A stretch of 64,000 nt of DNA. It comes from Sandaracinobacteroides hominis. Its GTDB lineage: Bacteria; Pseudomonadota; Alphaproteobacteria; Sphingomonadales; Sphingomonadaceae. The notes beneath the pieces are model-generated. The model was not told where the DNA came from and did not search any database. It saw nothing but the letters and a program-made list of their open reading frames with translations. Location: NCBI RefSeq assembly GCF_016464365.1, contig NZ_JADCUC010000002.1, positions 240,001 to 304,000 of the forward strand, read 5' to 3'. Positions 46,453 to 55,280 of this stretch are shown piece by piece; positions within the stretch are counted from its first letter, which is position 1; the number at the start of each line of letters is the position of its first letter. The position numbers were made by a program, and so were the translations under genes.

Positions 46453-46708
46453 GTTCGCCGACAGCGCCGCAAAGCAGCTCCGCAAGCTCGACCGCCAGGT
46501 CGCCACGCGAATCCTGACCTTTCTGAACGAGCGCGTTGCCCGGCTGGAGGATCCGCGCAGCATTGGCGAGGCGTTGCGCGGCAGGGAGCTTGGCGATTTC
46601 TGGAAATACCGCGTCGGCGACTGGCGGATCATCGCCGATATCGAGGACGGGGTAATGCGGATCACCGGGGTTCGGCTGGGCAACCGGCGGGAGGTTTATC
46701 GGCGGTGA
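46436..46708 (+). CDS. RelE/ParE-family toxin
   Basis: A 90-residue toxin of the RelE/ParE fold. Seen: WRIEFADSAAKQLRKLDRQV, the central LRGRELGDFWKYRVGDWRII, then ADIEDGVMRITGVRLGNRRE and VY. The basic and aromatic residues near the C-terminus (RLGNRREVYRR) match RelE-type mRNA interferases that cut mRNA in the ribosome. It overlaps the antitoxin gene and ends the module. Confidence 0.9.
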   Translation: MAWRIEFADSAAKQLRKLDRQVATRILTFLNERVARLEDPRSIGEALRGRELGDFWKYRVGDWRIIADIEDGVMRITGVRLGNRREVYRR

Positions 46709-46810
46709 AGGTGATATCGTGACCGCTGCATCAGGAGCAGGAATAGGCGCTGCAGGCATTGGAATCTTCGGCCTGCCCGGATCGCGCCGATGAAGCTCCA
46801 AACTTCGAGG

Positions 46811-46835
46811 GGGCAGGGAAATCATTTCCCTGCCC
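46811..46835. promoter_or_regulatory. inverted repeat upstream of the RelA/SpoT gene
   Basis: GGGCAGGGAAAT (46811-46822) and ATTTCCCTGCCC (46824-46835) are perfect 12-base arms around one base. The site lies 62 bases before the rsh start codon in a 189-base gap. It could end the toxin-antitoxin transcript (there is no T-run) or be a protein-binding site in the rsh promoter. Confidence 0.6.
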
Positions 46836-46897
46836 GCCGGAGGCAAAAATAAACTTTCTTCTTTTCTCGCCACCCACTTCCCACATAATCCCCCGCT

Positions 46898-49006
46898 ATG
46901 CTGCGCCAGTACGAACTTGTGGAACGGGTGAAGAGCTATGACCCGGATGCGGATGAGGATCTGCTGAACCGGGCCTATGTGTTTTCGATGAAGGCGCACG
47001 GCTCGCAGCTGCGTGCCAGTGGCGACCCCTATTTCTCGCACCCGATCGAGGTGGCCGGCATCCTGACCGACCTGCATCTGGACGACGAGACCATCGTGAC
47101 CGGCATCCTGCACGACACCATCGAGGATACGGTGGCGACGCCGGAGGATATCCAGCGGCTGTTCGGCGACAATGTCGCGCGGCTGGTGGACGGCGTCACC
47201 AAGCTTAGCCGAATCGAGGCGCAGTCCGATACCGAGCGCGCCGCGGAAAATCTCCGCCGCTTCCTGCTGGCGATGTCGGACGACATCCGTGTGCTGCTGG
47301 TGAAGCTGGCCGACCGCCTGCACAACATGCGGACGATCAAATATCTGAAGAACCCGGAAAAACGCCGCCGCATCGCGCGGGAGACGATGGATATCTATGC
47401 GCCGCTCGCCGAACGCATCGGCATGTACGGCTTCATGGACGAGCTGAAGGAGCTGAGCTTCGCCGAGCTGGAGCCGGAGGCCTATCAGTCGATCACCAAG
47501 CGGCTGGAGACGCTGCGCGCCGGCGGCGGCGACACGGTGAAGCGGATCGAGAGCGGCATCCGCCACACGCTGGAATCGGCCGGCGTGATGGTCGACGATG
47601 TGCGCGGCCGCGAGAAGAAGCCCTGGTCGATCTTCCGCAAGATGCAGGAGCGGCATGTCTCGTTCGAGCAGCTTTCGGATGTGGTGGCGTTCCGCGTGAT
47701 CACCCGTTCGCCGGAGGATTGCTATCGCGCGCTCGGCGCCCTGCACCGGCGCTGGCCGATGGTTCCGGGGCGGTTCAAGGATTATATCTCGACGCCCAAG
47801 CGCAACGGCTATCGCTCGCTGCACACGACTTTGGTCGATCGTGCCCGGATGCGGATCGAAGTGCAGATCCGCGACGCCGACATGCATGTGGAGGCCGAGT
47901 TCGGCATGGCCGCGCACTGGGCCTACAAGCAGAAGACCGGCGCCGGCACGGCGAATTATCCCTGGCTCACCGACCTGCTGGAAATCCTCGACCATGCGCA
48001 AAGCCCCGAGGAGGTGCTGGAGCATACCCGCATCGCCATGTTCCAGGATCAGCTTTTCTGCTTCACGCCGAAGGGCGAACTGATCCAGCTGCCGCGCGGC
48101 TCGACCCCTGTCGACTTCGCCTATGCCGTGCATACGACACTGGGCGACACCTGTGTGGGGGCGCGGGTGAACGGCAAGGTGGTGCCGCTGCGCACGCGGC
48201 TGCAGAATGGCGATCAGGTGGAGATCCTGCGGTCTTCGGCGCAGACGCCGGACCCGGCGTGGGACCAGTTCGTGATCACCGCCAAGGCGCGGTCTGCCGT
48301 GCGCCGGCACCAGCGCCAGCGCGAGCGCGGCGCGCAGCTGAAGACGGGCGAGGCGCTGTTCCACGATGCGGTGAAGCGGCTGAAGGTGGATATCGGAGCC
48401 GAGGCCATTTCTGCCGCCTTGAAGCGGCTGAAGCTGCCGGACCAGTCGGCGTTGTTCCTGGCGCTGGCCCGCCAGTCGGTTACCGACTCCCAGCTGCTGG
48501 AAGCGCTGGTTCCGGGCTCTGCGGCGAAGCGCAAGGCCCGCCGCAAGAGCCCGCCGAAGTCGGCCGAGGGTGCCATATTGGTGGACGGCGAATCGCACGC
48601 GGGCGGCATGGAAATGGCGCAGTGCTGCATGCCGATCCCCGGCGACCGCATCGTCGGCCTAAGCGTTCCGGGCAAGGGTATTGCCGTCCACACCATCGAT
48701 TGCCCGCGTCTGGCTGCCGCCGAGGATGCCGACTGGGTCGATCTGCGCTGGGCGCCGGATGTCTCTTCTGGCACGGCGCGCATCGCCGTGGTGGTGATGA
48801 ACGAGCCGGGGGCGTTGGCGCAGGTGACGTCGATCCTGGCGCAGCAGGGCGCCAACATCGTCAACCTGCAGCTGAAGGACCGCGACCGCAGCCACCACCG
48901 CTTCATCATGGATGTCGAGGTGGACGATCTGAAGCACCTGTCAGAGCTGCTGCAGGGCCTGCGCGCGCCCACTCTGGTCGTCTCGGCGGAGCGCATGCTC
49001 GGCTGA
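46898..49006 (+). CDS. rsh: bifunctional (p)ppGpp synthetase/hydrolase, RelA/SpoT homologue
   Basis: A 702-residue stringent-response enzyme. The hydrolase HD domain is intact, with LHDTIEDT at 71-78 (His72-Asp73) and VKLADRLHNMRT. The synthetase domain shows FRVITRSPEDCY and RFKDYISTPKRNGYRSLHTT; then come the TGS domain (FCFTPKGELIQLPRGSTPVD) and a C-terminal ACT domain (RIAVVVMNEPGALAQVTSIL). Both activities are therefore expected, as is usual for the single Rsh of alphaproteobacteria. It makes and degrades ppGpp/pppGpp in the cytosol. Confidence 0.96.
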   Translation: MLRQYELVERVKSYDPDADEDLLNRAYVFSMKAHGSQLRASGDPYFSHPIEVAGILTDLHLDDETIVTGILHDTIEDTVATPEDIQRLFGDNVARLVDGVTKLSRIEAQSDTERAAENLRRFLLAMSDDIRVLLVKLADRLHNMRTIKYLKNPEKRRRIARETMDIYAPLAERIGMYGFMDELKELSFAELEPEAYQSITKRLETLRAGGGDTVKRIESGIRHTLESAGVMVDDVRGREKKPWSIFRKMQERHVSFEQLSDVVAFRVITRSPEDCYRALGALHRRWPMVPGRFKDYISTPKRNGYRSLHTTLVDRARMRIEVQIRDADMHVEAEFGMAAHWAYKQKTGAGTANYPWLTDLLEILDHAQSPEEVLEHTRIAMFQDQLFCFTPKGELIQLPRGSTPVDFAYAVHTTLGDTCVGARVNGKVVPLRTRLQNGDQVEILRSSAQTPDPAWDQFVITAKARSAVRRHQRQRERGAQLKTGEALFHDAVKRLKVDIGAEAISAALKRLKLPDQSALFLALARQSVTDSQLLEALVPGSAAKRKARRKSPPKSAEGAILVDGESHAGGMEMAQCCMPIPGDRIVGLSVPGKGIAVHTIDCPRLAAAEDADWVDLRWAPDVSSGTARIAVVVMNEPGALAQVTSILAQQGANIVNLQLKDRDRSHHRFIMDVEVDDLKHLSELLQGLRAPTLVVSAERMLG

Positions 49007-49110
49007 GCCGGCCTGTATGCATGTTAGCGGTAATTTCCGCTTGCCATCCTGCCGCGGTTCCCCTCTTTTGGCCACTCCGCTGACCGACCGCTTCACCGCA
49101 TGGGGAGTTT

Positions 49111-50109
49111 ATGCGCCTGATCCTGGCCGCTGCGCTTTTGTCTGCGCCGCTCCTTTCCGCCTCTTCTGCCGAGGCCGCGCCTCGCCCCGCCAGGGCTGCC
49201 GTGCGGCCTTCGGCCATCCCGCCGGCGGTTCCCTCCACTGCGCCGCCCTTGCCCGGCCCGGTCCGCGAGATGGTGGAGGCGGCCGCCTATACCGGCAACA
49301 AGACGAACATCGACGTGGTGGTGGCGATCGCCAAGCAGACGAACAGGGGATCCGAAGCCGAGATCGACCGCATCGTCGAAGAGATTTCGGAGACGCGGCA
49401 GGCCGAGCTGAAGGAGCTGCAGACGGTGGCGGCAACTGCGGTGGCGCAGGTGGAGCTGCCTTCGGCCAGCTATTTCGTGGGCTGGAAGGGCCGGGCGCAG
49501 GGCGGCGCCGCCATGTCCACCGGCAACAGCGATATCCGCAGCGTGACGGTTGGGTTGAACCTGACGCGCGACGGGATCGACTGGCGGCACCGCGCCGACG
49601 CCGTGCTGGACATCGTGGAGAATCGCACCGGAAGCGACCAGCAGCGCATCCTGACCGGCTATCAGATGGACTATAAATTCTCCGAACGCGCCTATAGCTG
49701 GGGCCGCCTGGAGTATGAACGCAACCAGCAGGCGGGCATCCGGCGTCGCTTTGCGGAATCGGCCGGTTTCGGCTGGCGTGCGCTTACCGATGGCCCGCTG
49801 CGCTGGGATATCGAAGCCGGGCCGGCAATTCGCCAGACGCTGTTCGACGACTATTCGGAGAACAGCGTCGCCGGCCGGGGGGCTTCGCGCTTTGCCTGGA
49901 AGCTCTCCGACATCACCAGCTTCACCAGCGACACGGCGGTCTTCTTCGACAGTTCGGCGACGATCAACACCACCGCTGCCCTCACCTCGAAGATGTTCGG
50001 CTCGGTCGGCACCCGGCTCAGCTATAACCTGGCATGGGAACAGGACCCGCCGACCGGGCTGAAGAGCCTGGACACCACGACACGCGTCACGCTCGTCTAT
50101 GACTTCTGA
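49111..50109 (+). CDS. DUF481 outer-membrane protein 1
   Basis: A 332-residue exported protein. The signal peptide (residues 1-22, ending SSAEA) is followed by a proline/alanine-rich stretch, a short helical segment (VREMVEAAAYTGNKTNIDVV) and a predicted beta-barrel ending in a C-terminal Phe (TRVTLVYDF), a hallmark of outer-membrane proteins. Repeated DUF481-like strands: GRAQGGAAMSTGNSD, RILTGYQMDYKFSERAYSWG, ESAGFGWRAL. Function unknown; its neighbour is a clear paralogue. Confidence 0.85.
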   Translation: MRLILAAALLSAPLLSASSAEAAPRPARAAVRPSAIPPAVPSTAPPLPGPVREMVEAAAYTGNKTNIDVVVAIAKQTNRGSEAEIDRIVEEISETRQAELKELQTVAATAVAQVELPSASYFVGWKGRAQGGAAMSTGNSDIRSVTVGLNLTRDGIDWRHRADAVLDIVENRTGSDQQRILTGYQMDYKFSERAYSWGRLEYERNQQAGIRRRFAESAGFGWRALTDGPLRWDIEAGPAIRQTLFDDYSENSVAGRGASRFAWKLSDITSFTSDTAVFFDSSATINTTAALTSKMFGSVGTRLSYNLAWEQDPPTGLKSLDTTTRVTLVYDF

Positions 50110-50238
50110 CAGGTAACGGCACGGTGCTGGCCATCAGTTTCACTTGCCAATTTGTCCGGAATTGCACTTTCTGAATCCGCGACAGGGGCCAGAGCTAACT
50201 GGTTCCGCACGCGAAGACGGTTCCAACAGGGGGATTTG

Positions 50239-51123
50239 ATGCGCCTGATACTTGCTGCCGCCCTGCTGCTGGCGATGCCCGCTGCAGCCCAATCCACGCT
50301 TTCGCCCGCCGTTCGCCAGATGGTGGAGGCTGCCGCCAGTTCCGGCGACAAGGCGAAGATCGACGCCGTGGTTGCCGTCGCCAAGGAAACCAACAAGGGT
50401 TCCGAGGCGGAAATCGACAAGATCGTCGCCGATATCAGCGCCGCCAAGGCGGCCGAGCGCGAGCAGCAGCTGGCGAGCGCCGGCTTCTTCGACAACTGGA
50501 GCGGCTCCGGCCAGCTGGGCGCCTCCTTCTCCACCGGCAACTCGGAAACCAAGAGCCTGACCGTGGGCCTGAACCTGGAGCGGGACGGGCTGAAGTGGCG
50601 GCACCGCGCCGACGCCCTTGTCGACATCCAGGACAATGACGGCGGCACCGACCAGCAGCGGATCCTCGCCGGCTACCAGATCGACTATAAATTCTCCGAG
50701 CGGCTCTACGCCTGGGGCCGCTTCGAATATGAGCGCAACCGCGAGGCCGGCATCGACCGCCGCTTTGCCGAATCGGCCGGTCTGGGCTGGCGCGCTGTCG
50801 ATGGCGAGCGGGTGAAGTGGGATCTGGAAGCCGGTCCGGCGCTCAGGCAGACGAAATTCGTCACCTATGACGAGAATGAGTTTGCCGGCCGGGGTGCCTC
50901 GCGCTTCCTCTGGACGCTGTCGGAGAACACGGTGTTCACCAACGACACCGCGATCTTCTTCTCGGGCTCTTCGTCGATCAACAACACGGCGGCGCTGACG
51001 GCAAAGCTGCTCGGGGCGCTGAGCGCGCGGCTGAGCTTCAACGTGGCGTGGGAGGAGGAGCCTCCGCTGGGGCTGAAGAGCACCGACACCACTTCCCGGG
51101 TCACGCTGGTCTACGACTTCTGA
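50239..51123 (+). CDS. DUF481 outer-membrane protein 2
   Basis: A 294-residue paralogue of the preceding gene, same direction, 129 bases later. It shares the order of all segments: MRLILAAALL start, VRQMVEAAASSGDKAKIDAV, GASFSTGNSETKSLTVGLNL, YQIDYKFSERLYAWGRFEYE, RRFAESAGLGWRA, and the same C-terminal TLVYDF. It lacks the proline-rich insertion of the first copy. The pair looks like a tandem duplication followed by divergence. Confidence 0.86.
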   Translation: MRLILAAALLLAMPAAAQSTLSPAVRQMVEAAASSGDKAKIDAVVAVAKETNKGSEAEIDKIVADISAAKAAEREQQLASAGFFDNWSGSGQLGASFSTGNSETKSLTVGLNLERDGLKWRHRADALVDIQDNDGGTDQQRILAGYQIDYKFSERLYAWGRFEYERNREAGIDRRFAESAGLGWRAVDGERVKWDLEAGPALRQTKFVTYDENEFAGRGASRFLWTLSENTVFTNDTAIFFSGSSSINNTAALTAKLLGALSARLSFNVAWEEEPPLGLKSTDTTSRVTLVYDF

Positions 51124-51168
51124 TGACAGCGGCTGTGTGCCGGGCCGTCCTGCATTTTCCGCATGGGT

Positions 51169-51198
51169 TTCCGTTCGGGTGATTCCATTTGAACGGAA
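51169..51198. promoter_or_regulatory. inverted repeat and candidate -10 upstream of pyrE
   Basis: TTCCGTTC (51169-51176) and GAACGGAA (51191-51198) are perfect 8-base arms, 14 bases apart. TATAGG follows at 51205. The pyrE ATG is at 51220 with no visible ribosome site, so the transcript may be nearly leaderless. No known operator type was recognised. Confidence 0.45.
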
Positions 51199-51219
51199 CA
51201 TGCTATAGGCCCCCGGCGC

Positions 51220-51801
51220 ATGACCGACGATCAAGTCCTCGACGAATTCCGGGCGGCAGAAGCGCTGCTGGAAGGGCATTTCATCCTTTCCTCCGGCCTG
51301 CGCTCCACGCGCTACCTGCAGTGCGCCCGCGTGCTGATGGACCCGGCCCGGGCCGAACGGCTGGCGCAGGCGCTGGCGGCGAAGATTCCGGCCGACGTGA
51401 AGGCTGCGGCAAAGGCGGTGATCGCGCCGGCGATGGGTGGCCTGATCTGCGGCCATGAACTGGCCCGCGCGCTGGGGCTGCTGTCGATGTTCGTCGAGCG
51501 CCCGACCGGCACCTTCGAGCTGCGCCGCGGCTTCCGGCTGGAGCCGGGCATGCCGGTGATCCTGATGGAGGATGTCGTCACCACCGGCCTGTCCTCGCGC
51601 GAGGCGATCCGGGCCGTGGAGGAAGCGGGCGGCAAGGTGATCCACGCCGCCAGCCTCGTCGACCGCTCCAACGGCAAGGCGGATCTTGGCGTGCCGTTCA
51701 CGCCGCTGATCCGGCTGGACGTGCCCACCTATCAGCCGGACGCGCTGCCGCCTGAGCTTGCCGCCATCCCCGCCATCAAGCCGGGAAGCCGCGCGGCTTG
51801 A
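51220..51801 (+). CDS. pyrE: orotate phosphoribosyltransferase
   Basis: A 193-residue pyrimidine-synthesis enzyme joining orotate and PRPP. The PRPP-binding motif is [18 protein letters not shown]; also [16 protein letters not shown] and [17 protein letters not shown]. It heads a four-gene operon, pyrE-pdxJ-acpS-lepB, each gene overlapping the next by 4 bases. Confidence 0.95.
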   Translation: MTDDQVLDEFRAAEALLEGHFILSSGLRSTRYLQCARVLMDPARAERLAQALAAKIPADVKAAAKAVIAPAMGGLICGHELARALGLLSMFVERPTGTFELRRGFRLEPGMPVILMEDVVTTGLSSREAIRAVEEAGGKVIHAASLVDRSNGKADLGVPFTPLIRLDVPTYQPDALPPELAAIPAIKPGSRAA

Positions 51802-52562
51802 GCCCGCCCGCCAGGCCTGAAGCGGTGCGCGCCCTCAGGCTGGGGGTGAACATCGATCATGTTGCCACCATCCGCAACGCGCGCGGCGGCGAGCATCCCG
51901 ATCCGATCCGGGCCGCGCACATGGCGGCCGCCGCCGGCGCCGACGGCATCACCGCCCACCTGCGCGAAGACCGGCGCCACATGACCGACAGCGACATCGC
52001 CCGGCTGGTGGCGGAAATCCGCCTGCCGCTGAACCTGGAGATGGCCGCCACCGACGAAATGCTGGAAATCGCGCTGAAGAACGCGCCGCACGCCGCCTGC
52101 ATCGTGCCCGAGCGGCGGGCCGAGCGGACCACGGAAGGCGGGCTGGACGCCGCCGGCCAGCACAACAGCCTGAAGCGATTTGTCGGCAGCCTGAACGACG
52201 CCGGCGTGCGGGTGAGCCTGTTCATCGCCCCGGAGCGGCGGCAGATCGAGGCGGCGGCCTCTCTGGGTGCGCCGGTGGTGGAACTGCACACGGGCCCCTA
52301 TGCGCATGCCGACGGCTCGGCAGAGGAACTGCAGCGATTGGCCGACGCGGCCGCGCTGGCGGCCTCGCTGGGGCTGGAAGTGCATGCCGGGCACGGCCTC
52401 ACCTTTGCCAATGTCGGCCCGGTTGCCGCCATCCCCGAGCTGGCCGAGCTGAACATCGGCCATTTCCTGATCGGAGAGGCGGTGTTTACCGGCCTCGACG
52501 CCTCGATCCGCGAGATGCGCCGGCACATGGACGAAGCGCGGCAGCAGGGCGCGGGCGCATGA
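51798..52562 (+). CDS. pdxJ: pyridoxine 5'-phosphate synthase
   Basis: A 254-residue enzyme that closes the pyridoxine ring in vitamin B6 synthesis. Signature: [69 protein letters not shown] and [16 protein letters not shown]. It starts with TTG in a TTGA overlap with pyrE. The window encodes several PLP enzymes, though no direct link is implied. Confidence 0.96.
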   Translation: MSPPARPEAVRALRLGVNIDHVATIRNARGGEHPDPIRAAHMAAAAGADGITAHLREDRRHMTDSDIARLVAEIRLPLNLEMAATDEMLEIALKNAPHAACIVPERRAERTTEGGLDAAGQHNSLKRFVGSLNDAGVRVSLFIAPERRQIEAAASLGAPVVELHTGPYAHADGSAEELQRLADAAALAASLGLEVHAGHGLTFANVGPVAAIPELAELNIGHFLIGEAVFTGLDASIREMRRHMDEARQQGAGA

Positions 52563-53017
52563 TCGTCCCCGGCATGCATGTGATCGGGCTCGGCTCGGAC
52601 CTGTGCAACATCGAGCGCATCCAGAACTCGCTCGACAAGTTCGGCGACCGCTTCGTGCAGCGCCTTTTCACGCCGATCGAGCAGGCCAAGGCCAATCGTC
52701 GGGAACTGACCCGTGCGGCCACCTTCGCCAAGCGTTTCGCGGCGAAGGAAGCCTGCGCCAAGGCGCTGGGCACCGGCTTTCGCAACGGCGTCTTCTTCAG
52801 GGACATGGGGGTGGTGAACCTCCCCTCGGGTCAGCCGACTCTGGCGCTGACCGGTGGCGCTGCGGCGCGTCTTGCCGCCATTACGCCCAACGGGCATAAG
52901 GTGGCCATTCATCTTACCATCACCGACGATCATCCATGGGCACAGGCGATCGTGCTCATAACAGCCGCCCCGGAGACGGAACTTTCGGGCGAACAGGAAC
53001 AGGCAAGCCCCCGATGA
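52559..53017 (+). CDS. acpS: holo-[acyl-carrier-protein] synthase
   Basis: A 152-residue phosphopantetheinyl transferase that activates acyl carrier protein. Metal and CoA sites: [13 protein letters not shown] and [19 protein letters not shown]; also [12 protein letters not shown]. The ATG overlaps the pdxJ stop and its own stop overlaps the lepB ATG. The C-terminal tail after [11 protein letters not shown] is longer than usual, by about 15 residues. Confidence 0.95.
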   Translation: MIVPGMHVIGLGSDLCNIERIQNSLDKFGDRFVQRLFTPIEQAKANRRELTRAATFAKRFAAKEACAKALGTGFRNGVFFRDMGVVNLPSGQPTLALTGGAAARLAAITPNGHKVAIHLTITDDHPWAQAIVLITAAPETELSGEQEQASPR

Positions 53018-53841
53018 ACGCACCCGCGCCGCAGATCACCAAGCCCGGCCAGAAGGAGCCCTTTTCCTGGGGGCGCGAGCTGAAGCAGTGGGCGGTGCTG
53101 ATCCTGATCGTGCTGGGGGTGCACAGCTTTGTTGCCAAGCCCTTCTATATCCCGTCGGAATCGATGATGGCGACGCTGCTGGTGGGCGACCGGCTGATCG
53201 TGTCGAAATATCCGTACGGCTTCTCCTACCTGTCGCCTTCGGTGCCGATCCTGCCGCATATTCCCGGCCGGCTGTTCGGCTCCATGCCGGAACGCGGCGA
53301 CATCATCGTGGTGAAAAGCCCGTCCGACGGCGCCGACTGGATCAAGCGGGTGATCGGCCTGCCCGGAGATACCATCGAACTGCGCGACGGCGTGGTGCTG
53401 CTGAACGGCAAGGAGATCCCCCGCACCCGCCTGCCTGATACCGAGCTGCTGGTGACGCCGAACACCGATTGTCCCTATACGCCGCAGTTCCGCGGCGCGC
53501 GCGAAGATGGGGCGCAGGTCTGCCGCTATCCGACCTATCGCGAAACGCTGCCCAACGGCCGCACCTACAGCACGCTGGACATGGCGCTGACCGACCGCGA
53601 CAATTTCGGCCCGGTGACGGTTCCCGAAGGCCAGCTGTTCCTGATGGGCGACAACCGGGACAACAGCATGGACAGCCGCGTGCCGCCGGAAATCGGCGGG
53701 CTGGGGCTGGTGCCGTGGGAAAATATCGTCGGCCGCGCCGAATTCACCACCTTCTCGCTGGACGGCTCGCAGACCATCAACCCGCTGACCTGGTGGGGGG
53801 CGCTGCGCGGCGACCGGGCGTTCGACAGCCTGCGCGGTTGA
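53014..53841 (+). CDS. lepB: signal peptidase I
   Basis: A 275-residue membrane protease that removes Sec signal peptides. One N-terminal membrane segment lies at 25-42 ([17 protein letters not shown]). The catalytic Ser is in [13 protein letters not shown] and the Lys in [23 protein letters not shown] is the last signature. In many relatives rnc and era follow; here a toxin-antitoxin pair does. Confidence 0.95.
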   Translation: MNAPAPQITKPGQKEPFSWGRELKQWAVLILIVLGVHSFVAKPFYIPSESMMATLLVGDRLIVSKYPYGFSYLSPSVPILPHIPGRLFGSMPERGDIIVVKSPSDGADWIKRVIGLPGDTIELRDGVVLLNGKEIPRTRLPDTELLVTPNTDCPYTPQFRGAREDGAQVCRYPTYRETLPNGRTYSTLDMALTDRDNFGPVTVPEGQLFLMGDNRDNSMDSRVPPEIGGLGLVPWENIVGRAEFTTFSLDGSQTINPLTWWGALRGDRAFDSLRG

Positions 53842-53844
53842 TCG

Positions 53845-53872
53845 GGTTGGGATATACACGTATATCCCAACC
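53845..53872. promoter_or_regulatory. operator palindrome of toxin-antitoxin module 2
   Basis: GGTTGGGATATAC (53845-53857) and GTATATCCCAACC (53860-53872) are perfect 13-base arms around AC. The palindrome abuts the vapB ATG at 53873, so there is no room for a separate ribosome site, and bound antitoxin would also cover the translation start region. Confidence 0.85.
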
Positions 53873-54124
53873 ATGCCTGCGCAGACGAGGACCTTCAAAT
53901 CCGGAAACTCCGAGGCCGTGCGCCTGCCGAAGGATATCGGCTTCGGGGTGGGTACGGAGGTGGAGATCGCGCGGGTTGGGGACCGGATCATCCTGACGCG
54001 CCGGCGAAAGGCCGAACTGACGACCCCTGAGATGATCGAGAGGCTCCGTAGTCTGCCGCGCCCGACAATCCCGACCGTGCGCGAGCCGTTCGAGTATCCG
54101 GATCGCCCGGGTCTGTTCGATTGA
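53873..54124 (+). CDS. vapB: AbrB/MazE-type antitoxin, VapB
   Basis: An 83-residue antitoxin. The swapped-hairpin DNA-binding domain is KSGNSEAVRLPKDIGFGVG then VEIARVGDRIILT; the C-terminal tail ends PTVREPFEYPDRPGLFD and should bind the toxin. It begins right after the palindromic operator and overlaps vapC by 4 bases. Confidence 0.9.
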   Translation: MPAQTRTFKSGNSEAVRLPKDIGFGVGTEVEIARVGDRIILTRRRKAELTTPEMIERLRSLPRPTIPTVREPFEYPDRPGLFD

Positions 54125-54513
54125 TCCTGCTGGATACGAATATCGCCATCCTGATCATGGATGGCGATAGGCAGATGCTGGATCGCCTGTCGGGCTCCAC
54201 GCGCAACGCAATTTCGGTCATCACCCGCGTCGAACTGGAGGCGGGTGTGTTCCGGCACGAAAAGGAGCAGGCGCTCGCCGCCGCGCGGCTGGATGTGTTC
54301 CTGATGGGGCATGAATGTCTGTTTCTCAGAGCAGAGGAGGCGGATGCCTATCGGCACATCCTTACGGCAACCGGCTTCTCCCGTCGCAAACTGCTGGATC
54401 GGCTGATCGCCGCCACCGCGCTGGTGCATGGGTTGCCGCTGGCGACGCTGAATCCGGCAGATTTTGCCGACGTTCCGGGGCTGGAGGTGCTGGACTGGGG
54501 TGTTCCGGCCTAG
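54121..54513 (+). CDS. vapC: PIN-domain ribonuclease toxin, VapC
   Basis: A 130-residue toxin. The PIN acidic residues are in order: Asp5 in LLDTNIAIL, Glu in ITRVELEAG, Asp in KLLDRLIAATALVHG, and the C-terminal TLNPADFADV. It begins with TTG in a TTGATC overlap with the vapB stop. VapC toxins cut tRNA or rRNA; the target here is unknown. Unlike the remnant at 1369-1800, this copy is complete. Its end overlaps the next, convergent gene by 4 bases. Confidence 0.93.
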   Translation: MILLDTNIAILIMDGDRQMLDRLSGSTRNAISVITRVELEAGVFRHEKEQALAAARLDVFLMGHECLFLRAEEADAYRHILTATGFSRRKLLDRLIAATALVHGLPLATLNPADFADVPGLEVLDWGVPA

Positions 54514-55043
54514 GCCGCTCGCCGTCTGGCGCGCATCGCCGCCCAGCCTGCGCCTGCCATCACCACCACAATGCCCGCCAGTTCGATCACCACCCAGGCG
54601 CGCGTGCCCAGCAGGTTGGTGCGCAAAAGCTGATCGACATTGTGGAACGACGCCGCGCGGAGCAGCACGAAGCCGCCCAGCAGCAGCAGGCCGGCGAGGG
54701 TCAGCTTCACCGGGCCGGGTAGATTGTGGGTCAGCCAGCCGAGCCAGAGCGCGAGCAGCGCCATCGAAGCGCCGAGGCCGATGAGGAAGAGGCGCTGCAC
54801 ATCGCGGCGCCGGTCGAACCAGTCGCCATTGTGGGCGACCTGCCGGCCAAACGCCGTCAGCTGCGTCTGCAGATCGAGCTGCTTGTTGAGCGCGAGGGCG
54901 AGGATGCCGAGGCACGCCAGCGTCCAGAACAGGCGTTCGCGGGGGGTGGCGCTGGCCTGGCGCGCGAGGACGAGCAGGGGGAGGGTCAGCAGATAGGCGG
55001 CGGTGATGATCCAGACCGCTCGCTCTGCGTCGAAGTTATGCAT
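54510..55043 (-). CDS. membrane protein of unknown function
   Basis: A 177-residue inner-membrane protein with four to five hydrophobic segments (AVWIITAAYLLTLPLLVLA, LFWTLACLGILALAL, FLIGLGASMALLALWLGWL, LTLAGLLLLGGFVLL, WVVIELAGIVVVMAG). Charged loops contain NKQLDLQTQLTAFGRQVAHN and DRRRDVQR. The family was not recognised. It lies downstream of lepA on the same strand, after the repeat element. Confidence 0.65.
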   Translation of the reverse strand: MHNFDAERAVWIITAAYLLTLPLLVLARQASATPRERLFWTLACLGILALALNKQLDLQTQLTAFGRQVAHNGDWFDRRRDVQRLFLIGLGASMALLALWLGWLTHNLPGPVKLTLAGLLLLGGFVLLRAASFHNVDQLLRTNLLGTRAWVVIELAGIVVVMAGAGWAAMRARRRAA

Positions 55044-55107
55044 CTGTGGCCCCTGCTGATGGGGTGGTCTTACAGGGGTGGGTGGGGTTCGTCTTTGGGT
55101 TTTTCGG

Positions 55108-55277
55108 GCGGCCGGCGGCTGAGCCGCCGAGTCCGCTCAGGATATGGGAAGGAAGAAAGTAAAAAGCCCGGCAAAGCCGGACTCGTCGGACGGATCGGCG
55201 AGAGAGATCGCCGATTCCGCCGGCCGGTCGCTGCGGCGAGTCCGAAAGTTAGCGCTTTGCGCTAATTTCGGCCGCCT
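55108..55277. repeat. multi-hairpin intergenic element, copy B (3' of lepA)
   Basis: Second copy of the element at 44724-44904. Hairpins: GGCGGC-TGA-GCCGCC (55114-55128), GCCCGGC-AAA-GCCGGAC (55166-55182), ATCGGCGA-GAGAGA-TCGCCGAT (55194-55215) and TTAGCGC-TTT-GCGCTAA (55249-55265), with GAGTCCG twice, GTCGGAC, and GGCCGCC at the right end. The third hairpin is unrelated in sequence to that of copy A but fills the same slot. The right end lies four bases from the lepA stop codon. Confidence 0.8.
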
Positions 55278-55280
55278 CCG

